A DNA stretch of 64,000 bases from an uncultured Erwinia sp. (GTDB taxonomy: Bacteria; Pseudomonadota; Gammaproteobacteria; Enterobacterales; Enterobacteriaceae): positions 1 to 64,000 of the forward strand of contig CAMIKG010000002.1 of assembly GCA_946221915.1 (NCBI GenBank), written 5' to 3'. The translations under genes and the position numbers were made by a program. Of this stretch, positions 52,662 through 61,574 are shown piece after piece. Each line of letters starts with the position of its first letter. Positions within the stretch are counted from its first letter, which is position 1. Below the pieces are notes generated by a model. The model saw nothing but the letters and a program-made list of their open reading frames with translations, was not told the DNA's origin and did not search any database.

Positions 52662-53561
52662 ATGAATCAACAGCCCGATCTGACCTCACTGAAAGCCTTC
52701 GCCACCATCGTCGCCCATGCCAGTTTTCGTCAGGCCGCGGATGAGCTGGGGATGTCGCCCTCGACACTGAGCCATATGATGCGCGCGCTGGAAGAGAAGA
52801 TGGGGGTAAGGCTGTTGCATCGCACCACCCGCAGTGTGTCGCCGACCGAAGCCGGTAGCGCGCTGTTTGCCAGCTTAACGCCGGTATTGCGTGATCTGGC
52901 GCAGGCGCTGGCGGCAGTGGAAAATTTTCGTCAGCAGCCGCGCGGTAATTTGCGCATCAATGCCAGCGAGATCGCCGCACGTTACCTGCTGCATCACATA
53001 GTTCCGCGATTTTTACAGCATTATCCCGACATCTCGCTCGACCTGGTCACCGAAGGGCGGCTGATTGATATTGTCAGCGAACAATTTGATGCTGGTGTGC
53101 GGCTGGCGGAAGATGTGCCGCAGGATATGATTGCCGTGCCGTTTGGCGGTAGCGCGCGTTTTGTGACCGTTGCCGCGCCGGGCTATCTGCAGGGAAAACC
53201 TGCCCTGCGCACGCCGGACGATTTGCTGCAGCATGCCTGCGTGCGTTTTCGTTTGCCGAGCGGCAAGCTGTATCGCTGGGAGTTTGCCCGGCGCGGGCAG
53301 GAGATCACCATTGCGCCGCAGGGCGCGCTGATGCTGGATCACACCGGGCTGATGACGGAAGCGGCAGCAGAAGGACTGGGCATCGCTTATGTGCCCTGGG
53401 CTGCTGCTCAGCCCTATCTGCAACGCGGTGAATTAAGCCTGGTGCTGGAAGAGTGGTGCCCGGAGATCCCCGGGCTGTGTCTGTACTACTCCGGTCATCG
53501 CCATGTTCCGGCGGCGTTGCGGGCGTTTATCGACGTTTTGCGCCAGTCTGAGCAGCGATAA
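52662..53561 (+). CDS. LysR-family regulator (next to SDR)
   Basis: 299 residues. wHTH LKAFATIVAHASFRQAADEL, then GMSPSTLSHMMRALEEKMG; effector domain LRINASEIAARYLLHHIVPR. Likely controls the divergent SDR gene. Confidence 0.9.
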   Translation: MNQQPDLTSLKAFATIVAHASFRQAADELGMSPSTLSHMMRALEEKMGVRLLHRTTRSVSPTEAGSALFASLTPVLRDLAQALAAVENFRQQPRGNLRINASEIAARYLLHHIVPRFLQHYPDISLDLVTEGRLIDIVSEQFDAGVRLAEDVPQDMIAVPFGGSARFVTVAAPGYLQGKPALRTPDDLLQHACVRFRLPSGKLYRWEFARRGQEITIAPQGALMLDHTGLMTEAAAEGLGIAYVPWAAAQPYLQRGELSLVLEEWCPEIPGLCLYYSGHRHVPAALRAFIDVLRQSEQR

Positions 53562-53572
53562 ATCGGTGTTAT

Positions 53573-54127
53573 TCAGATAAACGGCCGGTGATAAATTGCG
53601 GTGCTCCAGTGGCGGCTGCTGGCGTGTTTTTCCGCCTGCCAGCCCAGCCTGCGCAGTTCGCGGGCGATCATTTTGTTCATAATGCCGTGCCCGACCAGCA
53701 TCACCGTGCCCTGCTCTGACAGGCTGACCAGCCGCTGCGCCGCCAGTTTTGCCCGCTGGCGTGCCGCTTTATACGATTCAACCGAGCCGGAATAGCCGCA
53801 AAACCATAGCAGACGCCACAGCGCCAGCCAGAAGGCGGGCGGCAGATGCAGCGTGCGTAATGGCAGCACCGGAATATCCACTTCGCGATACAGGGCGTCG
53901 CTGATGTTCGCCTGCATGCCGAGTTTCTCCACGGACGATTGCGCGCGCGGTAGCGTGCTGGTGACAATCAGCTCGGCCTGGCGGGCAATCATCCGGCTGC
54001 GTTCCGGCGGAACATCGCCAACCTGCGCCAGGTTGTACTGTTCGCACCAGTGCGCCATCGCCAGCGCAGAAATACGCGCAGGGGCAGGGTGATCGGGTTT
54101 GCCATGCCGCATCAAGATAATTGCCAT
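53573..54127 (-). CDS. Histidine phosphatase family protein
   Basis: 184 residues. Starts MAIILMRHGKPDHP with the phospho-accepting RHG motif; VTSTLPRAQSSVEKLG and VMLVGHGIMNKMIARE supply the remaining active-site Arg and His. The ATG at 54127 starts the domain; a longer frame adds 58 unrelated residues. The stop is 11 bp from the convergent LysR stop. Confidence 0.88.
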   Translation of the reverse strand: MAIILMRHGKPDHPAPARISALAMAHWCEQYNLAQVGDVPPERSRMIARQAELIVTSTLPRAQSSVEKLGMQANISDALYREVDIPVLPLRTLHLPPAFWLALWRLLWFCGYSGSVESYKAARQRAKLAAQRLVSLSEQGTVMLVGHGIMNKMIARELRRLGWQAEKHASSRHWSTAIYHRPFI

Positions 54128-54709
54128 CGTTATCAGTCTCCTGTCAGCCCCATTAACCGTAGCCAACGAGGCGCAATCCTGCCTGAGATAATTTCGTCCC
54201 TGAATCGTCATCTTAATGACATCTGCGAATGGGAAAAATAGCCCGCCAGTTGAAAGTAGTGCCAGAGCGCCATTGCCCAGGCGGTTAAAGATTACCAGCA
54301 ATACAGTGAAAAAAAATTTATCTTCTTCAGCGCGACCTAACTATCTGATTTTTCGCAGTCTCATTTTCCCTGAAGCATGAATTGTGAAATAAATCTAACG
54401 ATTGGTCGCTTGTGTACTTGATTTATCTACGCGCGTAGATACAATGAAGTCGTAGTGATAACTCACCGTGCTTGATGTCGAATCTGCTAAGTGATGGTCT
54501 GGTTTGTTTCGCGTAACTTAAGCGATCGGTTAATTAAAAACCGGCAGGCGCGCAACAAATAAAAGCTCCTGACACCAGGGAACCCTTTACTGACCTTTCA
54601 TCATGGCTCAGAAACTGAGCGTCTCACCGGGGAGATATCTCTTCGCACTGAGGGAAATGTCCCACGGAAGGGCGCTCTTAAAATCTCCTAACAGCAGGGT
54701 ATTTTTTGA
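54128..54709. other. 582-bp region: promoter and long structured leader of the MFS operon
   Basis: No gene. The left half is plain. At 54418-54445 a promoter contains a perfect palindrome (listed). Downstream, about 260 nt would be transcribed before the first ATG. This leader has several hairpins: GCTCAG-AAA-CTGAGC at 54606-54620, GAGATATCTC and GGGA-AATG-TCCC. I could not match it to a known riboswitch. Confidence 0.5.
54418..54445 (+). promoter_or_regulatory. Promoter with palindromic operator for MFS/LacI/nucleoside hydrolase operon
   Basis: The -35 candidate TTGATT and -10 candidate TACAAT are separated by 16 bp. The 18-bp perfect palindrome TATCTACGCGCGTAGATA (54424-54441) fills this spacer. 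A repressor bound there would block RNA polymerase directly; the LacI-family protein at 56179 is the obvious candidate. Confidence 0.6.
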
Positions 54710-56104
54710 ATGACCTCACATCAAACTGCCGGGCAGTCGACTTCTGCCGCACCACATTCCGCTGCCGATGAACGGCTGGCAACTGACGAAGGACGCAAAG
54801 ATTTCTGGCGTGCAACCTTCTCATGCTGGCTGGGCACCGCAATGGAATACGCTGACTTCGCCCTCTATGGTCTTGCCGCCGGTATCATCTTCGGCGATGT
54901 TTTCTTCCCTGAAGCCACGCCTGCGATGGCGCTGCTCTCCAGCTTTGCCACCTGGTCGGTGGGTTTTGTCGCCCGTCCGATTGGCGCACTGTTCTTTGGC
55001 TGGCTCGGTGACCGTAAAGGTCGCAAAGTGGTGATGGTCTCCACCATCATTCTGATGGGCGCCTCCACCACCCTGATTGGCCTGATCCCCAGCTATGCCT
55101 CGATCGGCCTGTGGGCGCCCGCCTGTCTGGTGATCCTGCGCTTCTCGCAGGGGTTTGGCGCCGGGGCAGAGTTGTCCGGCGGTACGGTGACGCTTGGCGA
55201 ATATGCGCCGGTTGAGCGCCGTGGCCTGGTGTCTTCGGTGATTGCGCTCGGCTCCAACAGCGGTACCTTGCTGGCGTCACTGGTGTGGCTGGCAGTGGTA
55301 CAGATGGACCAGCAGCAGTTGCAGGAGTGGGGCTGGCGTATTCCGTTCCTGTGCAGTTCTCTGATTGCGCTGGTGGCGCTGTGGATCCGCCGCAACCTGC
55401 GTGAAACGCCGGTGTTTGAGCGTAAAAAAGCCCTGCTGGAAGCGCAACGCGCCGAAGCGCTGCATGCCCAGCCAGAACCCGTTGATACCCGCAGCTTCTG
55501 GCAGCGCAGCAAAGCATTCTGGATTATGGTTGGCCTGCGTATCGGTGAGAATGGCCCCTCTTATCTGGCACAGGGCTTTATCGTCGGTTATGTGGCGAAG
55601 GTGCTGATGGTGGATAAATCAGTCCCGACGACCGCCGTGTTTATCGCTTCACTGCTCGGTTTCCTGATTATCCCGCTGGCAGGCTGGCTCTCTGACCGCT
55701 TTGGTCGTCGCATTACTTACCGCTGCTTCTGTCTGCTGCTGATTATCTACGCCTACCCGGCGTTTACGCTGCTCGACAGCCGTGAGCCAATGATTGTAAT
55801 CCCGACTATTGTTACAGGTATGGCATTAGCTTCTCTGGGCATCTTTGGCGTACAGGCCGCCTGGGGCGTGGAGATGTTCGGCGTGCATCACCGTTACACC
55901 AAAATGGCGGTGGCGAAAGAGCTGGGTTCCATTATCTCCGGTGGTACTGCGCCGCTGGTGGCCGCGTTCCTGCTCACCTATTTCGGGCACTGGTTGCCAA
56001 TCGCCATCTACTTCTCAGTCATGGCGGGCATTGGTTTCCTCACCACCTTTGTGGCGCCGGAAACCCGTGGACGCGACCTTAATCTGCCGGAAGATGCCAT
56101 CTAA
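54710..56104 (+). CDS. MFS transporter, metabolite:H+ symporter type (ShiA/ProP-like)
   Basis: 464 residues, 12 helices. MHS-family motifs: FWRATFSCWLGTAMEYADFA, GWLGDRKGRKVVMVSTI (motif A), RFSQGFGAGAELSGGTV, LAGWLSDRFGRRITYR, and KELGSIISGGTAPLVAAFLL. Imports a small metabolite with protons. Operon partners suggest a nucleoside or related compound, by inference. Confidence 0.9.
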   Translation: MTSHQTAGQSTSAAPHSAADERLATDEGRKDFWRATFSCWLGTAMEYADFALYGLAAGIIFGDVFFPEATPAMALLSSFATWSVGFVARPIGALFFGWLGDRKGRKVVMVSTIILMGASTTLIGLIPSYASIGLWAPACLVILRFSQGFGAGAELSGGTVTLGEYAPVERRGLVSSVIALGSNSGTLLASLVWLAVVQMDQQQLQEWGWRIPFLCSSLIALVALWIRRNLRETPVFERKKALLEAQRAEALHAQPEPVDTRSFWQRSKAFWIMVGLRIGENGPSYLAQGFIVGYVAKVLMVDKSVPTTAVFIASLLGFLIIPLAGWLSDRFGRRITYRCFCLLLIIYAYPAFTLLDSREPMIVIPTIVTGMALASLGIFGVQAAWGVEMFGVHHRYTKMAVAKELGSIISGGTAPLVAAFLLTYFGHWLPIAIYFSVMAGIGFLTTFVAPETRGRDLNLPEDAI

Positions 56105-56114
56105 ACCGTAACAG

Positions 56115-56144
56115 CAACCAGCCAGCGAATGTCGCGGCTGGTTG
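56115..56144 (+). terminator. Hairpin between MFS and LacI genes
   Basis: CAACCAGCC / GGCTGGTTG with an inner GCGA-ATG-TCGC stem, followed by TGACTTTT. May partly end transcription after the transporter gene and lower expression of the downstream genes. Confidence 0.5.
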
Positions 56145-56178
56145 TGACTTTTCACTGACTAACCAGCAAGGTAATGAT

Positions 56179-57243
56179 TTGGCAAAACAGCATCCTAACC
56201 GCGTTACACGTGCAGATGTCGCCAGAATTGCGGGAACCTCCGTTGCCGTCGTGAGTTATGTCATTAATAACGGTCCGCGTCCGGTCGCCGATGCCACCCG
56301 CAAACGGGTGCTGGCAGCGATTGAACAGACCGGTTATCGCCCTAACAGTATTGCCCGCGCGCTGGCGTCTGGCTCAACCAAAACCTACGGCCTTGTCGTC
56401 GCCAATATCTCTAACCCTTTCGTTGCCTCAATGGCGCATGCCCTGATACAGGAAGCGCTGAATGATGATATGGTCATTCTGCTCGGCGATTCCGGCGACG
56501 ATCGTCGTCGTGAACTGGAGCTGATCCACAGTCTGCTTAACCGTCAGGTCGATGGCCTGTTCTACAACAGCGTTGACCGCCACCCCTATATTGATGTGAT
56601 CAAAGCCAGCGGCACGCCGCTGGTGATGCTGGATCGCGTGCCTCCTGAGCTGGAAGTGAGCATGCTGCGCGTGGATGAGCGGGCGGCGGCGCGTCAGGTG
56701 ACTGAACATCTACTTAGCCATGGTTACCGTGATGTCGGCATTATTGCCGGGCCACGTGAAATGCTGAACGCGCAGGATCGTGTGCACGGCTGGCGCGATG
56801 CGATGCAGAGCCATGGGCTGGAAATCCATGACAAATGGATCTTCCCGGCCAGCTATAGCCGTGAAGGAGGATATCAGGCGGCATTGCAGATGTTACAAGG
56901 CGATACGTTGCCGCAGGCGTTATTTGCCAGTAATGAAGGACAGGCGATTGGCTGTATCCGCGCCCTGCAGGAGCAGGGAATTCGGGTGCCGGAGCACATC
57001 GCGCTGGTCTGTTTCAATGGTACAGATTTGGCGGCCTATCACGTGCCGTCATTGACCACTGTGCGCCAGCCCGTCTGGGAAATGGCGAAAACGGCCATAC
57101 AAATGCTGCAGGCATGGAATGGCAAAGCGATGCTGTGTGAGGTTGCTCACCAGCTGGAAATTGGCGAGTCCTGTGGCTGCAAGCTGGCCCCGCGCGCGAC
57201 GCCAGAAAAAAAGATAATAACAGATGAAACGATTGATTATTGA
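56179..57243 (+). CDS. LacI-family repressor of nucleoside hydrolase operon
   Basis: 354 residues from a TTG start (TTGGCAAAACAGCATCC), with AAGG about seven bases upstream; no ATG fits. HTH VTRADVARIAGTSVAVVSYV, hinge ARALASGSTKTYG, effector domain LVVANISNPFVASMAHALIQ. Overlaps the nucleoside hydrolase start by 20 bp. Probably binds the palindrome at 54424-54441. Confidence 0.88.
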   Translation: MAKQHPNRVTRADVARIAGTSVAVVSYVINNGPRPVADATRKRVLAAIEQTGYRPNSIARALASGSTKTYGLVVANISNPFVASMAHALIQEALNDDMVILLGDSGDDRRRELELIHSLLNRQVDGLFYNSVDRHPYIDVIKASGTPLVMLDRVPPELEVSMLRVDERAAARQVTEHLLSHGYRDVGIIAGPREMLNAQDRVHGWRDAMQSHGLEIHDKWIFPASYSREGGYQAALQMLQGDTLPQALFASNEGQAIGCIRALQEQGIRVPEHIALVCFNGTDLAAYHVPSLTTVRQPVWEMAKTAIQMLQAWNGKAMLCEVAHQLEIGESCGCKLAPRATPEKKIITDETIDY

Positions 57244-58204
57244 TTGCGATCCGGGGAATGGCATCGCAGGGGCAAATGTCGACGATGGTCTGGCGCTCGC
57301 GCTGGCTATCGCCTCACCCGACATTTCGCTGGAACTGATTACCACCGTGGCGGGGAATACGCCAGCGGAGGTGGGGTATAGTGTCGCGCAGGATCTGGTG
57401 GAACGCTTAGGTTTGGCGATCCCGGTGCGCAAAGGCGCCACGCAGGCGCTGCAGGAACCGGCAGCACCCTGGCGACAGGCGCTGGATCAGCGCGTGCACC
57501 AGTTGCAGCTGACCCATCTGTGGCAGGGCGTGCGTCAGCCCGCCGCCGCAGAAGCGCCAGCAGAGGATGCGGCCGACGCGATTGGTCAGCTAATCTGCAA
57601 TAATCCCGGCGAAATTACGCTGGTGGCGATTGGGCCGCTGACCAATATTGCCCGGGCGATGCAGCGCTATCCTAAGCTGGCTGAGTCGGTGGCGGAAATC
57701 GCCATTATGGGTGGCGTGTTTGCCGTTGATGATTATCTGAAAGACACCAACTTTGGACTTGATCCTGAGGCGGCGCATCAGGTGCTGAACAGCGGCGCGA
57801 ACATTACGCTGGTGCCGATGGATGTCACCACCCAAACGCTGATGACTCACCAGGATCTGGATCGGATAGCGCAGATTGATAAACCGCTGGCGCGTTTTAT
57901 CAGCGAGACTTTCCGGCCGTGGATCGATTACTCGATAAAAACGCGCAGGCTGCCGGGGTGCTGGATCCATGATGCGCTGGTGGTGGCGTGGCTGCTGAAT
58001 CAGCGTGTCGCCACGGCTGCGGATTATCGGGTGGATATAGAGCTGCGTGAAGGGGCGACACGCGGCAAATCATGGCGTTATCGCCAGCCGCTGCGGCTGG
58101 ATGTGGGTATTGATCAACCGGCAGGCGGTCTGGTACATGTGCTGCAGACGGTGGATAACCAGCTGCTGCTCAGTATGCTGGAGCAGGCGCTGGCGGCAGA
58201 GTAA
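57224..58204 (+). CDS. Nucleoside hydrolase (IunH/RihA-type superfamily)
   Basis: 326 residues. Cleaves N-glycosidic bonds of nucleosides. The N-terminal calcium motif is an expanded form, DCDPGNGIAGANVDD (Asp7, Asp9, Asp20, Asp21), instead of the compact DxDPGxDD. Other family parts are present: VAIGPLTNIARAMQRYP, IMGGVF, NFGLDPEAAHQVL and the C-terminal WIHDALVVAW with its His-Asp pair. Specificity for purine or pyrimidine nucleosides cannot be told. Confidence 0.9.
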   Translation: MKRLIIDCDPGNGIAGANVDDGLALALAIASPDISLELITTVAGNTPAEVGYSVAQDLVERLGLAIPVRKGATQALQEPAAPWRQALDQRVHQLQLTHLWQGVRQPAAAEAPAEDAADAIGQLICNNPGEITLVAIGPLTNIARAMQRYPKLAESVAEIAIMGGVFAVDDYLKDTNFGLDPEAAHQVLNSGANITLVPMDVTTQTLMTHQDLDRIAQIDKPLARFISETFRPWIDYSIKTRRLPGCWIHDALVVAWLLNQRVATAADYRVDIELREGATRGKSWRYRQPLRLDVGIDQPAGGLVHVLQTVDNQLLLSMLEQALAAE

Positions 58205-58227
58205 CGTCGCTGATATTGCTTCTTATC

Positions 58228-58331
58228 CCCTCTCCCATGAAATGGGGGAGGGTCAGGGAGGGGGAGCAGCAATAGAGATTCTCAGTTGTGTACTCCCCCA
58301 TCCCAGCCTTCCCCCGCCACGCGGGGGAAGG
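58228..58331. repeat. Intergenic G/C-rich double palindrome between convergent genes
   Basis: Two strong hairpins: CCCTCTCCCAT / ATGGGGGAGGG (58228-58238 with 58242-58252, one G:U) and CCTTCCCCCGC / GCGGGGGAAGG (58307-58317 with 58321-58331, perfect). The sequence style matches mobile intergenic repeats common in Gammaproteobacteria and would also act as a bidirectional terminator. Confidence 0.6.
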
Positions 58332-58351
58332 GGCGGTCACGAGCATATGCT

Positions 58352-59821
58352 TCAGGCGCGCACGCTGCTTTTCCAGCGCACGATATCGATCAGCAGGAAC
58401 AGCAGCAGGCTGACGCCCATTAGCGGCAGGCTGTAAGCCAGCGCCAGGCTAATCACTGCGACGGCGATACGCAGGCTGATGCTCAGTCTGCGCCAGCCAT
58501 ACACCAGGGTATCCGCCGGATTAGCCTGCTGTTTTATCGCCGGACGGCGCAACCACCACATGCGATAACCCACCACCACCATTACACACAATCCCAGCCC
58601 GAACAGCGCCAGCACCAGCTGATTTGCGATTCCGAACAGCACGCCCATATGTGCATCAACACCCCAGCGCGTCAGTTTCGCCAGCAGGCCAAACCGGGCA
58701 AACTCCACCTTATCCACGATCTGGAAACTGGCCGGATTGACGGCGACAGCATCGACCTGGGTCGGCCAGCGGCGATCGATCTCGGAAACGGTCCAGGCTT
58801 TGTCAGCACTATAGGCGGGACGGATTTCAATTTTACCGGCCGTAATATCGGCCTGGCGCGCGCTGGCCAGCACGCCATCAAACTGCGCCGGAGTAATGGT
58901 GACCGCTGCTGGTTGCTGTGCCGCCATCGCCATATGATGCTGGTGTTCAGCATGTTCAGCATGTTCAGCATGTTCAGCATGTTCAGCATGTTCAGCATGT
59001 TCGTCCATTGGCATCGCGGGTTCACTGCCACCGAGCTGGGTATTCACCGACGGCGTCAACCAGCCAAAGTGAGCACGCATCTGCGAGATATTGCCACCTG
59101 CCCAGTTAGACCAGGTTAAACCCGTCGCAGAGAAAAAGACCAGGCCGAGGAACAGCACCAGGCCCAGCGTGGTGTGCCAGTGGCGATGACGCAGAAAGCG
59201 TGCGGTTTTCGACGGCTTACGTGATGACGCTGCACGGCGCGGCGTGCGGCTCAGCGTCCACAACGCCAGCCCGCCCACTGCCGCCACCCACAGCCAGCTG
59301 GCGGCCAGTTCGCTGTAGTTACGGCCGAAATCGCCCAGCAGCAGGCTGCGATGCAGATAATCCAGCCAGGTGCGGAATGGCAGGATGCCGCTGGTGCCAT
59401 ACGCCATCAGCTCGCCGCGAATCGCCAGCGTTTTCGGATCAACAAACACCGCCAGCGTTTCCGACGGGCCGGCATCCGGGGTGCGGAACATCACCCGCGT
59501 GGTTTCATCCGGCGCAGGCGCCGGACGCACCGCAACAATGCGCGCGCCGCTGCCCATATGGTGCAGTGCGCTGTCTACCTGCTGCGACAGCGGACGTTCC
59601 GCGCCACTGGCATCGGTAAACAGCTGCTGCTGATACAGGTGATTCTCCAGCTGCGGCGTCAGGACATAGAGAGTGCCGGTCAGCGCGGCGACAAAAATAA
59701 ACGGACCGATAAACAGACCAATATAGAAATGCAGGCGACGCAGCAGGTGCATCAGCGCCTGACTGTTTTGCGTGGTTTCGGCGCGCGTGGCTGACGCGGC
59801 CGGGATAATTTTTTCCGACAT
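58352..59821 (-). CDS. PepSY-associated membrane protein with (EHA)6 repeat
   Basis: 489 residues. Four membrane segments (LHFYIGLFIGPFIFVAALTG, ASWLWVAAVGGLALWTLS, LGLVLFLGLVFFSATGLTWS, QLVLALFGLGLCVMVVVGY) flank periplasmic PepSY parts, as in proteins tied to siderophore or metal uptake. Between them sits MDEHAEHAEHAEHAEHAEHA, a run of six Glu-His-Ala units followed by EHQHHM, a likely metal-binding tract. The ATG at 59821 has AGGAAG upstream. Confidence 0.88.
   Translation of the reverse strand: MSEKIIPAASATRAETTQNSQALMHLLRRLHFYIGLFIGPFIFVAALTGTLYVLTPQLENHLYQQQLFTDASGAERPLSQQVDSALHHMGSGARIVAVRPAPAPDETTRVMFRTPDAGPSETLAVFVDPKTLAIRGELMAYGTSGILPFRTWLDYLHRSLLLGDFGRNYSELAASWLWVAAVGGLALWTLSRTPRRAASSRKPSKTARFLRHRHWHTTLGLVLFLGLVFFSATGLTWSNWAGGNISQMRAHFGWLTPSVNTQLGGSEPAMPMDEHAEHAEHAEHAEHAEHAEHQHHMAMAAQQPAAVTITPAQFDGVLASARQADITAGKIEIRPAYSADKAWTVSEIDRRWPTQVDAVAVNPASFQIVDKVEFARFGLLAKLTRWGVDAHMGVLFGIANQLVLALFGLGLCVMVVVGYRMWWLRRPAIKQQANPADTLVYGWRRLSISLRIAVAVISLALAYSLPLMGVSLLLFLLIDIVRWKSSVRA
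58945..58998. repeat. 9-bp coding minisatellite, six perfect copies
   Basis: GTTCAGCAT repeated six times in tandem without a mismatch, encoding ATG-CTG-AAC on the minus strand out of frame or Glu-His-Ala in frame of the PepSY gene. Unit length divisible by three, so copy changes keep the frame. Confidence 0.95.
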
Positions 59822-59896
59822 AACGCTTCCTGTGGCCTTTTCAGGCAAATGCAGGTGCCCATCGCATCATGCGACGGGTGAATAATTTCAGTAATT

Positions 59897-60415
59897 TCAG
59901 GCGATGGTAGTCAGAAGCGGCGGGGCGCGCGGGCGGAAATGAATGGGGACAAAGACTGCGGTAAACAGCGGCTCAGGCGCGGCGACCGGCGGTGCAGCGG
60001 CCTGCAGCAGCGTCCAGAGTTCCGGCAGATGATTCAGGTGCAGCGGCAGATGGATTAGCAGTACACAGTAACCACAGGCGCTGTCATCCATCATCGACAT
60101 ACTGTGGAATTTAGCGGGCTTAGCGGATTTCGCGGGAGATGTGGCGTGCTGCATGCCGTCATGGTACGGCATCGTGTCCATCGTCATGCTGTGATGGTGC
60201 GACATCTCGTCCATGTCGTCCATCTGCTCACTGGCTGCGGAGGGCATCTCCGCGCTCATCATCCCGCCGTGATGCATCATCATCGGCATCGCACTGCCGC
60301 GCGAATGCTCCAGTGATTTAGAGATCACCGGCGCAATAAACAGCAGCAGCATGGCGAACAAGCCAAGCCAGGCAGGCAAGTGGCTGTGTGCGCGCGAGAG
60401 ACGAATTAGAGACAC
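59897..60415 (-). CDS. DUF2946-type His/Met-rich membrane protein
   Basis: 172 residues from a GTG at 60415 (VSLIRLSRAHSHLPAWLG) with AGG upstream; an ATG at 60553 would add 46 residues and is less likely. One N-terminal membrane helix (LFAMLLLFIAPVIS), a Met/His-rich middle (MPMMMHHGGMMSAEMP, HHHSMTMDTMPYHDGMQH) and a hydrophobic CGYCVLLIHLPLHL segment. The composition suggests copper or another soft metal. It lies 75 bp upstream of the PepSY gene on the same strand, probably one operon. Confidence 0.7.
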   Translation of the reverse strand: MSLIRLSRAHSHLPAWLGLFAMLLLFIAPVISKSLEHSRGSAMPMMMHHGGMMSAEMPSAASEQMDDMDEMSHHHSMTMDTMPYHDGMQHATSPAKSAKPAKFHSMSMMDDSACGYCVLLIHLPLHLNHLPELWTLLQAAAPPVAAPEPLFTAVFVPIHFRPRAPPLLTTIA

Positions 60416-60625
60416 GCGTAACCTGTCATAAAAAGTAACGCGGGGGATTGTAGCCGAATCCGCGCCCGATGTGGCAACAGATTGCCATAAAAAGCGTTTG
60501 TCCGGCTGCCGTGGCATTTGTTGCTTTGTGCGCTGATGGTCAGTCATGGGCACTGGCGGATAAATACCTCACCGCAGGCTATTTACTCTGGATGGGCAAA
60601 ACGATAATCAGAAAGGGAAAGAGAG

Positions 60626-61060
60626 ATGACAACTCTGGATATTGGCCTGACCCATATCGCGTTCGAAGTAAAGGACATCACCAAAAGCATCGATTTTTAT
60701 CAGCGTTATGGCGGGATGAAAGTGATTCACCAGCGCGAACCGGGTATCCCGGCGGCGGAAAAAGTGGCGTGGTTGTCCGATTTGACCCGGCGCTTCGCGA
60801 TTGTGCTGGTGCAGACTGCACAGAGTAAGGACACGCCGCTGGGACCGTTCGGCCATCTTGGTGTCGCCTGCGCCAGTCGTGAAGAGATTGATCGGAAAGT
60901 GGCGATGGCGGAACAGGAAGGGGTGTTGCGTCGTGCGCCAGAGCAGTCGCCACCACCGGTCGGCTACTGGGCTTTTTTCGCCGACCCTGATGGTAATACG
61001 CTGGAATTATCCTACGGACAGCAGGTCGGCGATCAGGTTGACCTGGCGCATGTATCCTGA
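60626..61060 (+). CDS. VOC-family protein (glyoxalase/bleomycin-resistance fold)
   Basis: 144 residues. LTHIAFEVKDITKSIDFYQR, GPFGHLGVACASREEIDRKV and WAFFADPDGNTLELSYGQQ supply the His and Glu metal ligands of the fold. AGGGAAAGAG precedes the ATG. Substrate not evident. Confidence 0.85.
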   Translation: MTTLDIGLTHIAFEVKDITKSIDFYQRYGGMKVIHQREPGIPAAEKVAWLSDLTRRFAIVLVQTAQSKDTPLGPFGHLGVACASREEIDRKVAMAEQEGVLRRAPEQSPPPVGYWAFFADPDGNTLELSYGQQVGDQVDLAHVS

Positions 61061-61103
61061 ATCGCAGAGATCATACGATCTGCCGCTTGCCCTGCACGCG
61101 AGG

Positions 61104-61574
61104 TCAGGCCGCGGCAGGCTCGCAGACATCAATCCAGGTTGCCGCCGTCAGCTCCGCCATCTGTTGTGGCGAAATCCGCACGGCGCTGTGAATTGCCCCT
61201 GCTGCGGGCAGCACTTCCGCGAAGTCTTTCAGAGACACATCGCAGTAGACCTGCAGCGGGTTCTCCAGACCAAACGGGCATACGCCGCCCACCGGGTGGC
61301 CGGTCCAGTTAACCACTTCATCGGTACTCAGCATGCGCGCTTTGGCACCCAGCGCCTGTTTCAGCTTACGGTTATCCAGGCGCGCGTCGCCGCGTGTCAC
61401 AATCAATACCACCCGATCTTTCACCTTCAGCGACAGCGTCTTGGCGATCTGACCAGGGGTGACGCGATGCGCTTTCGCCGCCAGCGCGACGGTGGCGGTG
61501 CTTTCTGCCAGCTCAATGATATCAATTTCAGGTGCGCGCTCGGCAAAGAACTGCCGTACAGACTCCAGGCTCAT
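61104..61574 (-). CDS. YbaK/EbsC-family aminoacyl-tRNA deacylase
   Basis: 156 residues. Editing-domain pattern: VALAAKAHRVTPGQIAKTLS (with the key Lys), LDNRKLKQALGAKARML and HPVGGVCPFGLENPL. Removes wrongly attached amino acids from tRNA in trans, Cys-tRNA(Pro) or similar. The ATG at 61574 with GGAG six bases before it is preferred over 61601. Confidence 0.88.
   Translation of the reverse strand: MSLESVRQFFAERAPEIDIIELAESTATVALAAKAHRVTPGQIAKTLSLKVKDRVVLIVTRGDARLDNRKLKQALGAKARMLSTDEVVNWTGHPVGGVCPFGLENPLQVYCDVSLKDFAEVLPAAGAIHSAVRISPQQMAELTAATWIDVCEPAAA

Noticed and set aside
58945..58998. Possible CRISPR-like or regulatory tandem repeat
   Set aside because: Nine-base units without spacers inside an open frame; a coding minisatellite.
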